Shown in pieces: positions 16,022 through 23,023 of a stretch of DNA of 64,000 nucleotides (position 1 is the stretch's first letter; every line of letters begins with the position of its first letter). The notes beneath the pieces were generated by a model. That model did not search any database, was not told where the DNA came from, and saw nothing but the letters and a program-made list of their open reading frames with translations. A program made the translations under genes and the position numbers. The DNA comes from Actinorhabdospora filicis (lineage in GTDB: Bacteria > Actinomycetota > Actinomycetes > Mycobacteriales > Micromonosporaceae): contig NZ_BSTX01000004.1 in the NCBI RefSeq assembly GCF_030269765.1, forward strand, positions 566,990 through 630,989, written 5' to 3'.

Positions 16022-17347
16022 ATGAACGCGCACGACACCGCTCCCGCGCACGAGTCACCGGCGGAGCGCCAACACCAGGCGGACCCGCCCGAGCCACCGT
16101 GCGCGCTGGAACCCGCCGGCCCGCCGGACGGGTCCCTTGCGGCCGAGCCGGTGTCGGTGCCCGAGCTGGTGCCGATGCCGGTGTCAGAGCCGGGGGATAC
16201 GGCTTTTCTCCCGGTGCCGCCACCCGGAAACGGGCAGGCGGAAACCGCGCTGGAGCCCACGGCCCCACCGCCGGACGACGCCGTGGCGCTCGCCCCGGCG
16301 ATGACAGTCACCCCTCCGCCGGTGGCTCCGGTGGAGGACGATCCGGTGGACCTCACGCCCCCACCGGACGCGCCAGGCACGCCTCAGCCGGATGTGACGG
16401 CCCCGCCCGGGCCGGAGGCCGCCACGCCGGTCGCGGTGACCTCGACTCCCGAGACGGTCGCTCCCGAGGCGGCCGCTCCCGAGAGCACGGCCCCCGAGAC
16501 GGCCCCCGAGACCAGTGCGGACACCGGGCATCCCGAGGCCACCACCGGCACCGCGCCCTCTGACACCGCGCCCCCTGACACCGGGCTCCCAGAGACCCGG
16601 ATCCCTGGCGCTCGGCCTCCGGGCGCCGCCCCTGACGGCACGACCTCCGGCGGTGCGGCCACCACTCCCGGGCCGGTGACGGCGGCCGGCCCGCCGCCGG
16701 TGCCCGGCGCGCCGCCCACTCCGGTGCCGCTCCCGTCCCCGGTCATGGCACCGCCCGGACGGCCCGGCGGTGCCGTGACCGGCGAGCCCGTCCCGGCACC
16801 GTCCGCCACCGCCACCCCCACGACCACGACCACGACGACCACCGTCCCCACAGCCCCCGCCCCCACCACCCCGCGCCGCTCCTGGTGGGAGCGGTGCGCG
16901 GGGTGGCAGTCGCGGGTCCTCGGGAACCTCGTCGAGTGGAGCGTCGTGCGCACCGGTGGTCAATGCGCCAGCGTGGGCCAATACAGCGGTGCGGGCCAAT
17001 ACAGCGGCGTGGGCCAGTACGTCACCGGCGGGGAGCACGCCACCGCCGGCGGCCTGCGAGTGTGCCGCGAAGGACGTCTGCGGCTGCACTCGAAGGGCGG
17101 CACCACGTTCGGCGACGTGTTCGTGTGGGACCGGGCTCCCGCGGACGCGCGCAAGGGCCTGATCGCGCACGAGACTCATCACCGCGACGCGCAGTGGCGG
17201 CGCTACGGGTGGGTCTTCGGGTTCATGTACCTATGGGCTCACCTCCTCGACGTCGTCGTGCGCCGCAAGTGCTGCAACCGCTATGAACTCGCCGCCGAGC
17301 GGGCCTCGAACGGCGGTGGCGGGTACGGCTGTCTGGGGAAGGACTAG
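16022..17347 (+). CDS. Proline/threonine-rich protein with C-terminal HETHH (zincin-like) domain
   Basis: 441 residues. Residues 1 to about 280 are a low-complexity Pro/Ala/Thr/Glu tract with no signal peptide. A C-terminal domain of about 150 residues follows. It contains three imperfect VGQYSG units encoded by an 18-nt repeat (16975-17028) and then GLIAHETHHRDAQWRRYGWVFGFMYLWAHL, resembling small bacterial HExxH-type domains with the pattern H-E-x-x-H-x-x-Q-[WY]-x-x-[YW]-G. A zinc-peptidase-like site (HETHH) is plausible but catalysis is unproven. ATG 16022 is selected by GTGGAGG eight bases upstream. The gene ends on a CTAG shared with the convergent gene. Function unknown. Confidence 0.65.
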   Translation: MNAHDTAPAHESPAERQHQADPPEPPCALEPAGPPDGSLAAEPVSVPELVPMPVSEPGDTAFLPVPPPGNGQAETALEPTAPPPDDAVALAPAMTVTPPPVAPVEDDPVDLTPPPDAPGTPQPDVTAPPGPEAATPVAVTSTPETVAPEAAAPESTAPETAPETSADTGHPEATTGTAPSDTAPPDTGLPETRIPGARPPGAAPDGTTSGGAATTPGPVTAAGPPPVPGAPPTPVPLPSPVMAPPGRPGGAVTGEPVPAPSATATPTTTTTTTTVPTAPAPTTPRRSWWERCAGWQSRVLGNLVEWSVVRTGGQCASVGQYSGAGQYSGVGQYVTGGEHATAGGLRVCREGRLRLHSKGGTTFGDVFVWDRAPADARKGLIAHETHHRDAQWRRYGWVFGFMYLWAHLLDVVVRRKCCNRYELAAERASNGGGGYGCLGKD

Positions 17348-17931
17348 GACGATGTCCGCTCGCGCAGCCCGCGCGCCGCCTCGCGGGCCAGCCACGGGTA
17401 GGCCGCGCCGATGGCCTCGGCCACGCGGCGGCGCAGCAGGCCCAGGGCCTCGCGCTTGCCGGGACGCCCGTCCAGCACGGCGAGCAGCTCCTCCGGCCTC
17501 GGCAGCCGGGACCGCAGGTAGTCGACCTGCCAGCGGTGCAGGCGCGCCTCGTCCAGGGGACGGGACCGCTCGTGCTCGACGGCCAGGGCGGTCAGGCGTT
17601 CCGGCGGATGCTCCGGCAGGTCCAGGACGGCCTCGCGCGCCAGCGCCAGGGCCGCCTCGCGCCCGCGCGCCAGCCGCGCGGCGCTGCGCGCGCGTTGCTC
17701 GGCCGCCGCCTCGCCGCGCGTCCGGAACGCCTCGCCCTTCTCCACCGCGGCCACTCTGGACAGCCGGTACATGCGCATGGGCGCGCGGGTTCTGATCACC
17801 GGGTTGGGCCGGACCTGGTCCGGTGGGTCCAACAGGTCCCTGATCATGGACGGCGCCCAGCCCCGCCGCGCCAGCTCCGAGCGGGTCACGAAGGCCTCGG
17901 TGCTCTCCGGTGTCGCCTCGATGAGCAACAT
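17344..17931 (-). CDS. Uncharacterized protein with predicted N-terminal winged-helix
   Basis: 195 residues. The first 60 residues (TRSELARRGWAPSMIRDLL, then MRMYRLSRVAAVE) look like the HTH-plus-wing module found in a family of bacterial hypothetical proteins, where an xRGWxxSxIRDLLxxPD segment precedes a basic arginine-rich helix. The rest is a long Arg/Ala/Glu-rich helical region, probably coiled coil. No membrane segment or signal. ATG 17931 is preceded by GAAAGGA. It is convergent with the proline-rich protein gene and both stops lie within CTAG 17344-17347. DNA binding is an inference. Confidence 0.6.
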   Translation of the reverse strand: MLLIEATPESTEAFVTRSELARRGWAPSMIRDLLDPPDQVRPNPVIRTRAPMRMYRLSRVAAVEKGEAFRTRGEAAAEQRARSAARLARGREAALALAREAVLDLPEHPPERLTALAVEHERSRPLDEARLHRWQVDYLRSRLPRPEELLAVLDGRPGKREALGLLRRRVAEAIGAAYPWLAREAARGLRERTSS

Positions 17932-18127
17932 GGTCGGTCCTTTCTCCACGGAGTCGCAGCTCTCTGAAATCACTGCGACACGGAGCGTAGAGATCGGGTA
18001 CGACATTCCTCAAAGGGCAGTGCTCGTCGGGGCACACCACCCCGGCGGCGCGGGCAGTACCACGGCGGCGGGGGCGTCCGTACACCTTCGGTGACCACTA
18101 TGGATAACTGAATCGGGAGGTCAGAAA

Positions 18128-18997
18128 GTGGCCGAATACGCTCCTGAAGCGATCCGCTGGCTGGCCCAGCAGATCCAGGCGAAGATCCCCAAGGCGAAAC
18201 TGTCGGGCATCGTCGGTGACAGTGCGCACACGTACGGCTATCACCGCGCCCGCTCCAAACTGCCCAAGTCCGACTACTCCGTCCAGCTCGACGAGGACCG
18301 CGCCGGCGACGCCGACGCCGCGAGCGCGCTGGACATCTCCTTCACCGCCTCCGACATGAAGACGGTGACCGGCCGGCTCCTCAAGTCCGCCAAGGACCAG
18401 AACGACCCGCGCCTCAACTACTGCCGCGAGTTCTACGGGACCCTCGACGGCAAGACGGTCTCCGGATGGGACACCCATTTCGGCAATCCGGCGACCAGCG
18501 ACGACAGCCACTTGTGGCACGTCCACATCTCATTCCTGCGCAAGTACGCCACCGACAAGACCGCCATGGCCGCGGTCCTGTCGGTCGTGGTGGGAGAGAA
18601 CGACCCGGGAGACGACGACGTGAGCGCCAAAGACATCTGGACATACGATCCCAATGACCTCGGCCAGGGCGGCATCGCCAATGTCCCCGGCCGGGAGGAT
18701 TTCCCCGCGAACAAGACCGTGCAACCCGCCTACGCCCTCAGCGACACCTGGAACAACACGCGCCAGATCATGGCCGAGCAGGCCGTCGCCAAGGAGCGCG
18801 AGACGCAGATCCTGGCCGCCCTCGGCGAGCTGAAGACCACGCTGGGCGACCTGTCGGCCACCCTCGCCAAGCAGCTCGGGCCGAAGCTCGTCACGGCCGT
18901 CCGCAGCGGCATCGGCGACAACCTGGACGACGCGCAGCTCACCCAGGCCATCGAGGCCGCCGTGCGGTCCGTCCTGGGCGGACTGGACGGAAAGTGA
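18128..18997 (+). CDS. Phage-lysin-like protein (M15-like fold) with C-terminal coiled coil
   Basis: 289 residues from GTG 18128 with GGGAGG seven bases upstream. Residues about 25-150 contain AASALDISF and SHLWHVHISFLRKYATD, a pattern like the A-x-D and H-x-H metal sites of Hedgehog/VanY (M15) peptidases, in a form that I associate with actinomycete phage and prophage lysins. Residues about 210-289 (MAEQAVAKERETQILAALGE onward) form an amphipathic coiled coil. There is no signal peptide, as expected if export depended on a holin. No other phage structural gene is near, so it may be a phage remnant or a domesticated gene. The metal-binding assignment is tentative. Confidence 0.6.
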   Translation: MAEYAPEAIRWLAQQIQAKIPKAKLSGIVGDSAHTYGYHRARSKLPKSDYSVQLDEDRAGDADAASALDISFTASDMKTVTGRLLKSAKDQNDPRLNYCREFYGTLDGKTVSGWDTHFGNPATSDDSHLWHVHISFLRKYATDKTAMAAVLSVVVGENDPGDDDVSAKDIWTYDPNDLGQGGIANVPGREDFPANKTVQPAYALSDTWNNTRQIMAEQAVAKERETQILAALGELKTTLGDLSATLAKQLGPKLVTAVRSGIGDNLDDAQLTQAIEAAVRSVLGGLDGK

Positions 18998-19001
18998 CCA
19001 T

Positions 19002-19032
19002 CGGGCCGGTGCCGCCGGGCGGCACCGGCCCG
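19002..19032. terminator. Bidirectional intrinsic terminator
   Basis: A perfect 14-bp stem CGGGCCGGTGCCGC / GCGGCACCGGCCCG with a 3-nt loop lies between two convergent genes, four bases after the M15-like stop. Confidence 0.8.
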
Positions 19033-19040
19033 TGACGGAT

Positions 19041-19901
19041 CTAGGTCGCCCCGCCGATCGGCTTGAGCGCGTAGGGCTCCGGCGACAGCTCGCCGCCGAG
19101 CTGGAAGAGCGAGAACACCGGGTCGAGCTGCCCGAGGTCCACGTCGGCGAACACGGCTCGCTCGCTGCGGACGTAGGACAGGCACACCTCGTCGGTCATC
19201 GCGAAGACGCGGACGCGGTCGACGACCTTCTCCGGCGAACCCAGGAACGCGTCCCGCATGCACCGCAGCGTCAGCCGCACCACGAGCGACTCGAACCACT
19301 CGGCGCGCTCGTCCTCGTCCCCGTCGGGCAGCGACTCGCGCGGCGGCACCTCGACGCGGACGGTCAGCTCGCGCGCCGAGGGCCGGTAGGTGAAGGACCG
19401 CTCGACGGCCAGCCACTCGGGGAACCTCGACGCCTCCAGCGACATCGTCACGAACCGCAGGAGGGTCGCGGTGTCACCGGCGCGGAGGGCGGCCATGAGG
19501 CGGTCGGCGCGGATGTCGTGGGACTCGATGCGCGCGCGCATCTGGTCGTCGTACTTGGCCTTGGCGGCATTGAGCTCGGCGATGCGCTCGCGCTCGCGTT
19601 TGCGCCAGTCGGTCAGCGCCAGCCGGTACTTCAGCACCGAGGTCTGGTGCGCCTTCTTGTAGGCGGGCAGGGACGAGCCGAAGCGCCCGCTCGCGCCGGG
19701 TTTGAAGTCGGCCCATTCCGGTTCGGCGTAGGGGATCGCCAATCGGCCCGGGTCGAAGGGCTTGACGCGTAGGGGGTCGACGTGCCGGAAGAGTTTGGGG
19801 ACCTCGACACTCGTCGGTCCCGCCGTGAGGATCGCGGCGATGTCGGCGATCGGGTCGCCGGGGGAACCTGTCTGCGCGGGCCGTTCCAGACTGCGCGTCA
19901 T
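19041..19901 (-). CDS. Stand-alone Mrr-associated accessory domain (no nuclease domain)
   Basis: 286 residues. The sequence follows the N-terminal accessory region of actinobacterial Mrr-type 'restriction system' proteins: VKPFDPGRLAIPYAEPEWADF, a charged coiled coil (YRLALTDWRKRERERIAELN), ALRAGDTATLLRFVTMSLEAS, the FTYRPSARELTVRVEVPP strand pair and a last module ending AVFADVDLGQLDPVFSLFQLGG. In full-length relatives a catalytic Mrr domain with a D-x(n)-QxK site follows; here the protein stops at LKPIGGAT. It may therefore be a truncated relic or a regulatory/adaptor version. ATG 19901 is favoured by GAAGAAGG upstream. The family link is from pattern memory, not a search. Confidence 0.55.
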   Translation of the reverse strand: MTRSLERPAQTGSPGDPIADIAAILTAGPTSVEVPKLFRHVDPLRVKPFDPGRLAIPYAEPEWADFKPGASGRFGSSLPAYKKAHQTSVLKYRLALTDWRKRERERIAELNAAKAKYDDQMRARIESHDIRADRLMAALRAGDTATLLRFVTMSLEASRFPEWLAVERSFTYRPSARELTVRVEVPPRESLPDGDEDERAEWFESLVVRLTLRCMRDAFLGSPEKVVDRVRVFAMTDEVCLSYVRSERAVFADVDLGQLDPVFSLFQLGGELSPEPYALKPIGGAT

Positions 19902-20097
19902 CTCGGACACCTTCTTCAGGGCCTCGGGGTTCGATGGCGGTCTTTCCACATCAGCAAAGTGGGCGCTGTCACTGCAAGTGCTCTGTCGGGTACCGGTCGC
20001 AAGAATGTCCTCAGTGGACCCTGAGCGATGGTAGGCGATGTCGCGCGTCACAGCGAGCGACCCCTTCCGTGCGGGCGGCGATCGGGACGGACTCAGA

Positions 20098-20148
20098 TGC
20101 AACCGTTCGGTTGCGCGTCCTGGTCATACGTGCAACCATCGAGTTGCA
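20098..20148. promoter_or_regulatory. Two inverted-repeat operators upstream of SRPBCC-ArsR operon
   Basis: GCAACC-GTTC-GGTTGC (20099-20114) and TGCAAC-N6-GTTGCA (20131-20148) share half-sites TGCAAC/GTTGCA. Their centres are 33 bp apart, about three helical turns. They lie 23 nt upstream of the first gene, where an autoregulating ArsR-type repressor encoded second in the operon would bind. Confidence 0.65.
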
Positions 20149-20170
20149 GGTACGGACAAGGAGGCACTTC

Positions 20171-20611
20171 ATGGTCCCGGACCAGATCAGCAGAGAGATA
20201 CACGTCGAGGCACCCGTCACCCGTGTGTGGGACGTCCTCACCAAGGCCGAGCACGTCGCCGAGTGGTTCGGCGACGCCGCGCGCGTCGACCTCCGAGAGG
20301 GCGGCGAGCTCGTCCTGGGCTGGACGGCGCACGGCTCGTTCCACGCCGAGATCACCCGCGTGGACCCGCCCACGCGCTTCTCGTACCGTTGGCACAAGGA
20401 CGCCGAGGTCACCACACCCCCCATCGAGGCCGACTCGACCCTCGTCGAGTTCACCCTCACCCCCGACGGCGACGGCACGCTGCTGCGCGTGGTCGAGTCC
20501 GGGTTCGCGGGACTGGCCGTCCCCGCCGAGGAGCAGGCCCACGTGGCGGCCGAGAACACCAAGGGGTGGGGCGAGGAACTCGGGCAGCTGAAGGTGTACG
20601 CCGAGAAGTGA
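20171..20611 (+). CDS. SRPBCC / AHSA1-like protein
   Basis: 146 residues with the Bet v1-like fold of activator-of-Hsp90-homolog-1 type proteins: IHVEAPVTRVWDVLTKAEHVAEWFGD at the N terminus, RFSYRWHKDAE in the middle and a C-terminal helix HVAAENTKGWGEELGQLKVY. These proteins form a hydrophobic cavity for a small ligand. AAGGAGG lies six bases before ATG 20171. The gene is followed after 10 nt by an ArsR-family gene, a very common pairing in actinobacteria in which the regulator controls the SRPBCC gene. The ligand is unknown. Confidence 0.9.
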   Translation: MVPDQISREIHVEAPVTRVWDVLTKAEHVAEWFGDAARVDLREGGELVLGWTAHGSFHAEITRVDPPTRFSYRWHKDAEVTTPPIEADSTLVEFTLTPDGDGTLLRVVESGFAGLAVPAEEQAHVAAENTKGWGEELGQLKVYAEK

Positions 20612-20621
20612 GGGCGAGCGG

Positions 20622-20945
20622 ATGAGCGACGGGACGGTGGCGGAGGTCCTGGCGGCGATGGCCGACCCGACCCGCCGCGCCCTCCTCGACTCGCTCGCCG
20701 CGGGGGGCGAGGCCAGCGCGACCGCCCTGTCCACGGGACTTCCGGTGACCAGGCAGGCGGTCGTGAAGCACCTGGCGGTGCTGGAGCGGGCGGGCCTGGT
20801 CACCCCGCGCCGCGAAGGGCGCGAGGTGCGGTACGCGCTGCGCCCGGCGCCACTGGCGGACGCCGCGAGCTGGCTCGGCGGGCTCGCGGCGGAGTGGGAC
20901 GCGCGGACGCGGGACGGGGACGGGGTGGGATCGGCGGGGCGTTAG
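20622..20945 (+). CDS. ArsR-family transcriptional regulator
   Basis: 107 residues, a single winged-helix domain: EVLAAMADPTRRALLDSLAAGGEASATALSTGLPVTRQAVVKHLAVLERAGLV, then the wing TPRREGREVRYAL. It has no cysteine ligands, so it is not a metal sensor of the ArsR/SmtB kind. It belongs to the subgroup paired with SRPBCC genes. The TGCAAC/GTTGCA inverted repeats upstream of the operon are its likely binding sites. Confidence 0.92.
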   Translation: MSDGTVAEVLAAMADPTRRALLDSLAAGGEASATALSTGLPVTRQAVVKHLAVLERAGLVTPRREGREVRYALRPAPLADAASWLGGLAAEWDARTRDGDGVGSAGR

Positions 20946-21621
20946 GGCGGTGGGGTGGATCGGGGCGGGTGGGGTTCGCCGGGGCTGGCACCACGGCCAC
21001 ACGGTTACACGACCACCGCTGTCACCGCTGTCACCGCCACGACGATGCGGCTCGCGAGAACCACAGAGGGCGACGGGCCCGATTGCCGCCGGTCTGGCGT
21101 TTCGGCGCTCGCGAGAATCAGTGAACCGCACAGGTGCGGCGTGCCCTTGGGGTTTGGGGACGCACCATTCGCAGGCCCGTGCCGCCGCCGTGCCGACGTG
21201 GTGCGCGGGGGCGACTGAAGCGCGAACCGGCTCGCGGCCGGGGAAGACGGTGTCGGACGGGCCGGGTCTCAAGGACCGGCGTGGGGCCCACGCTCGGTGG
21301 TGGTTCAGCGTCGCCGCCATGCCGCCGCGATGCGCAGGGACCACCGAAGCCCCGCTGCCGGACGCCGCGAGCCGACACGGCGGATTCCGGGGGCTGCGAC
21401 GCGCCGATGCGCGAGGGAACGGCGTCGGGCTGGTGCGGGATCACGCCGGGTGCTGTTTCAGCCTCGCCACCACACCGGCGCGGTGCGCGGGCCACTGCGC
21501 CCCGCGCGCGGCGAACTCCACCGGTGCGCGCCTCGGCGTCCGAAGCCGGAGCCACCGGCTCCGTGCGGCCCCCACTTCGCATGACGCCCCCGAAAACCGG
21601 CGCCCCCGAAAACCAGCTCCC
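20946..21621. other. Gene-poor region with three degenerate repeats
   Basis: About 675 nt with no supported gene. A roughly 60-bp block occurs three times at about 21165-21225, 21285-21345 and 21440-21500, each with a core like CGCCGCCRTGCCG-N6-TGCGCRGG followed by ACTGAAG, ACCGAAG or ACTGCG. GCTCGCGAGAAYCA is repeated at about 21050 and 21107. The units look like diverged tandem copies of one ancestral element. No transposase, tRNA or stable long hairpin is seen. Confidence 0.45.
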
Positions 21622-22266
21622 CTAGAACACGTGGAAGTCCGTCACCACCGACACCACCCGCCCGTCGGCGGCCCGCCCGACCCAGGTCGGGTAGACGCCG
21701 TTGCCCCAGCCGGACGGGAACGCGGCCACGTTCAGGCCGGACTCGGTGTCGCCGACCAGCGCGCCCAGGTCGCCCTCGCGGGCGGTGGCGAGCGCGCCGT
21801 CCAGCTCGTCGGCGTCGTTGATGCGGTCGAGGGCCTTGGCGGCCTCGGCGTCCAGGAACGCGCCGATACCGGCGTCCACGCCGTAGCCGAAGTACAGGTC
21901 GCCGCTCAGCGAGGCGGTGTCCTGCCCGGCCACCACGGCCATCTCCCAGGACGCGGCGGCCTCGGCGGCGATGACGACGCGGGCGGCGGCGACCTTGCGG
22001 GCCTGCTGCGGGACGCCGTTGACGGTGGCGACGTCGGCCACCGCCAGCTCGACGGGGTGGTCGCCCGGCGGGAGCTCGGCCGTGAAGGGCTCCAGCTCCC
22101 ACACCACGGACGGATCGCAGGCGGCCAGCCGCCCGGAGGGCAGTGCGAGGCGCCCCAGCTCGACCACCTCGATCACGGCGTCCAGCGTGGGTGTTTCGAT
22201 GCGTCGTCCGGCGGCGAAGAAGGCGTCGAAACCGCCGGTGCGCAGGGTGCGGGGAGTTTCCGACAT
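21622..22266 (-). CDS. DUF4241 protein
   Basis: 214 residues matching the DUF4241 family pattern: GRLALPSGRLAACDPSVVWELEPFTAELPPGDHPVELAV, then SWEMAVV, the YGVDAGIGAFLDAEA motif and the C-terminal AAFPSGWGNGVYPTWVGRAADG...VTDFHVF. The family is widespread in actinomycetes and its members often occur near polymorphic-toxin immunity or single-gene contexts; no activity is known. The gene stands alone here, ending against the repeat-rich spacer. Family call is good, function unknown. Confidence 0.85.
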   Translation of the reverse strand: MSETPRTLRTGGFDAFFAAGRRIETPTLDAVIEVVELGRLALPSGRLAACDPSVVWELEPFTAELPPGDHPVELAVADVATVNGVPQQARKVAAARVVIAAEAAASWEMAVVAGQDTASLSGDLYFGYGVDAGIGAFLDAEAAKALDRINDADELDGALATAREGDLGALVGDTESGLNVAAFPSGWGNGVYPTWVGRAADGRVVSVVTDFHVF

Positions 22267-22542
22267 AGCGGCATCCTAGGACGCAGATGTGACAAGTGGG
22301 GGATCCCCGCGCGGTGCGGCGCGGACGGGGCGCAGAGGTGTCCAATGTGGACGGATGGGATCGGGGGGCGGAAGGCTTGGTGCGGAGGGGATCGGGGTGC
22401 CCGATTCACGGCGGTGACCGGTTCCGGACAGGACGGGACGGCCGCGTGTGGTAGCACCGAACTCACCCGGGTGGGTGAGGCGGCCCGCCGTGCTCGGCGG
22501 GCCGCCCGCCGTCTCGGGCCGGGTCACGCTCGGCCGAGTCGG

Positions 22543-22705
22543 CTAGCCCCAGGTGAACCCGTCGGCGAGCGTCGACACGGAGGAGTCGTCCGCGGACGGC
22601 GCGCCCCAGGCGAAGCCGTCGGCGGAGGCCGCGCTGGCGGTCAGCACGGCCACGGCGGTGGCCACGAGCGTCGCCGAGACGACGACGATCTTCCGGATTG
22701 TTCAT
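22543..22705 (-). pseudogene. Frameshifted small secreted-peptide gene
   Basis: Reading leftwards from 22698, an uninterrupted frame of about 50 codons encodes a secretion signal (RKIVVVSATLVATAVAVLTA, cleavage after ASA) and a short mature peptide with two related motifs, DGFAWG and DGFTWG, ending at TAG 22545-22543. This frame has no start codon: it opens right after a TGA. An ATG at 22705-22703 is one base out of frame, and removing one A from its ATGAACAAT would give MNIRKIVVV... in frame. So it is a single-base frameshift, a sequencing error, or a gene using an unusual start. Third-position GC is typical of real genes in this window. Confidence 0.55.
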
Positions 22706-23023
22706 CAATGTGGATCTTGGGATCCGCATGGATGACGCGGGACGATGAAGATCAGCTGACGGCCGATGAGGCGTATTCGTGTGTTCCGGCTCGCACCCGC
22801 CCGGCACGGTGGAGCATGGGGGCGAGCGCCGGAATGCGCGCGGCCGTCCCGGCGTTGCACGCTCGGCGCGGCGGGTGCGGAGGATGTGCCGTCCGTCAAA
22901 TGGGAATGCGCGCTCGGATCATTTGCCAGGCCCCGACGGGCTTGCTATCTTTGGCATTCAAAAGCGCATAGAAATAAGGCGGCACAATTGCCGACCGGGC
23001 AATAATATCCATCGGGAGGCCCT
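22706..23023. other. Upstream region of helD
   Basis: About 320 nt without a gene. It is more AT-rich near 22940-23010. Candidate signals are TTGGCA (22951-22956) as -35 and TAATAT (23003-23008) as a -10, but they are not correctly spaced with each other. An imperfect stem around 22926-22946 and the GGGAGG ribosome-binding site at 23014-23019 are visible. Confidence 0.4.

Noticed and set aside
22926..22946. Possible rifamycin-associated element upstream of helD (GGCCCC and GGGCTTGC halves)
   Set aside because: The half-sites are in the opposite order to the published element as I recall it, and pairing is imperfect. It looks more like a weak hairpin.
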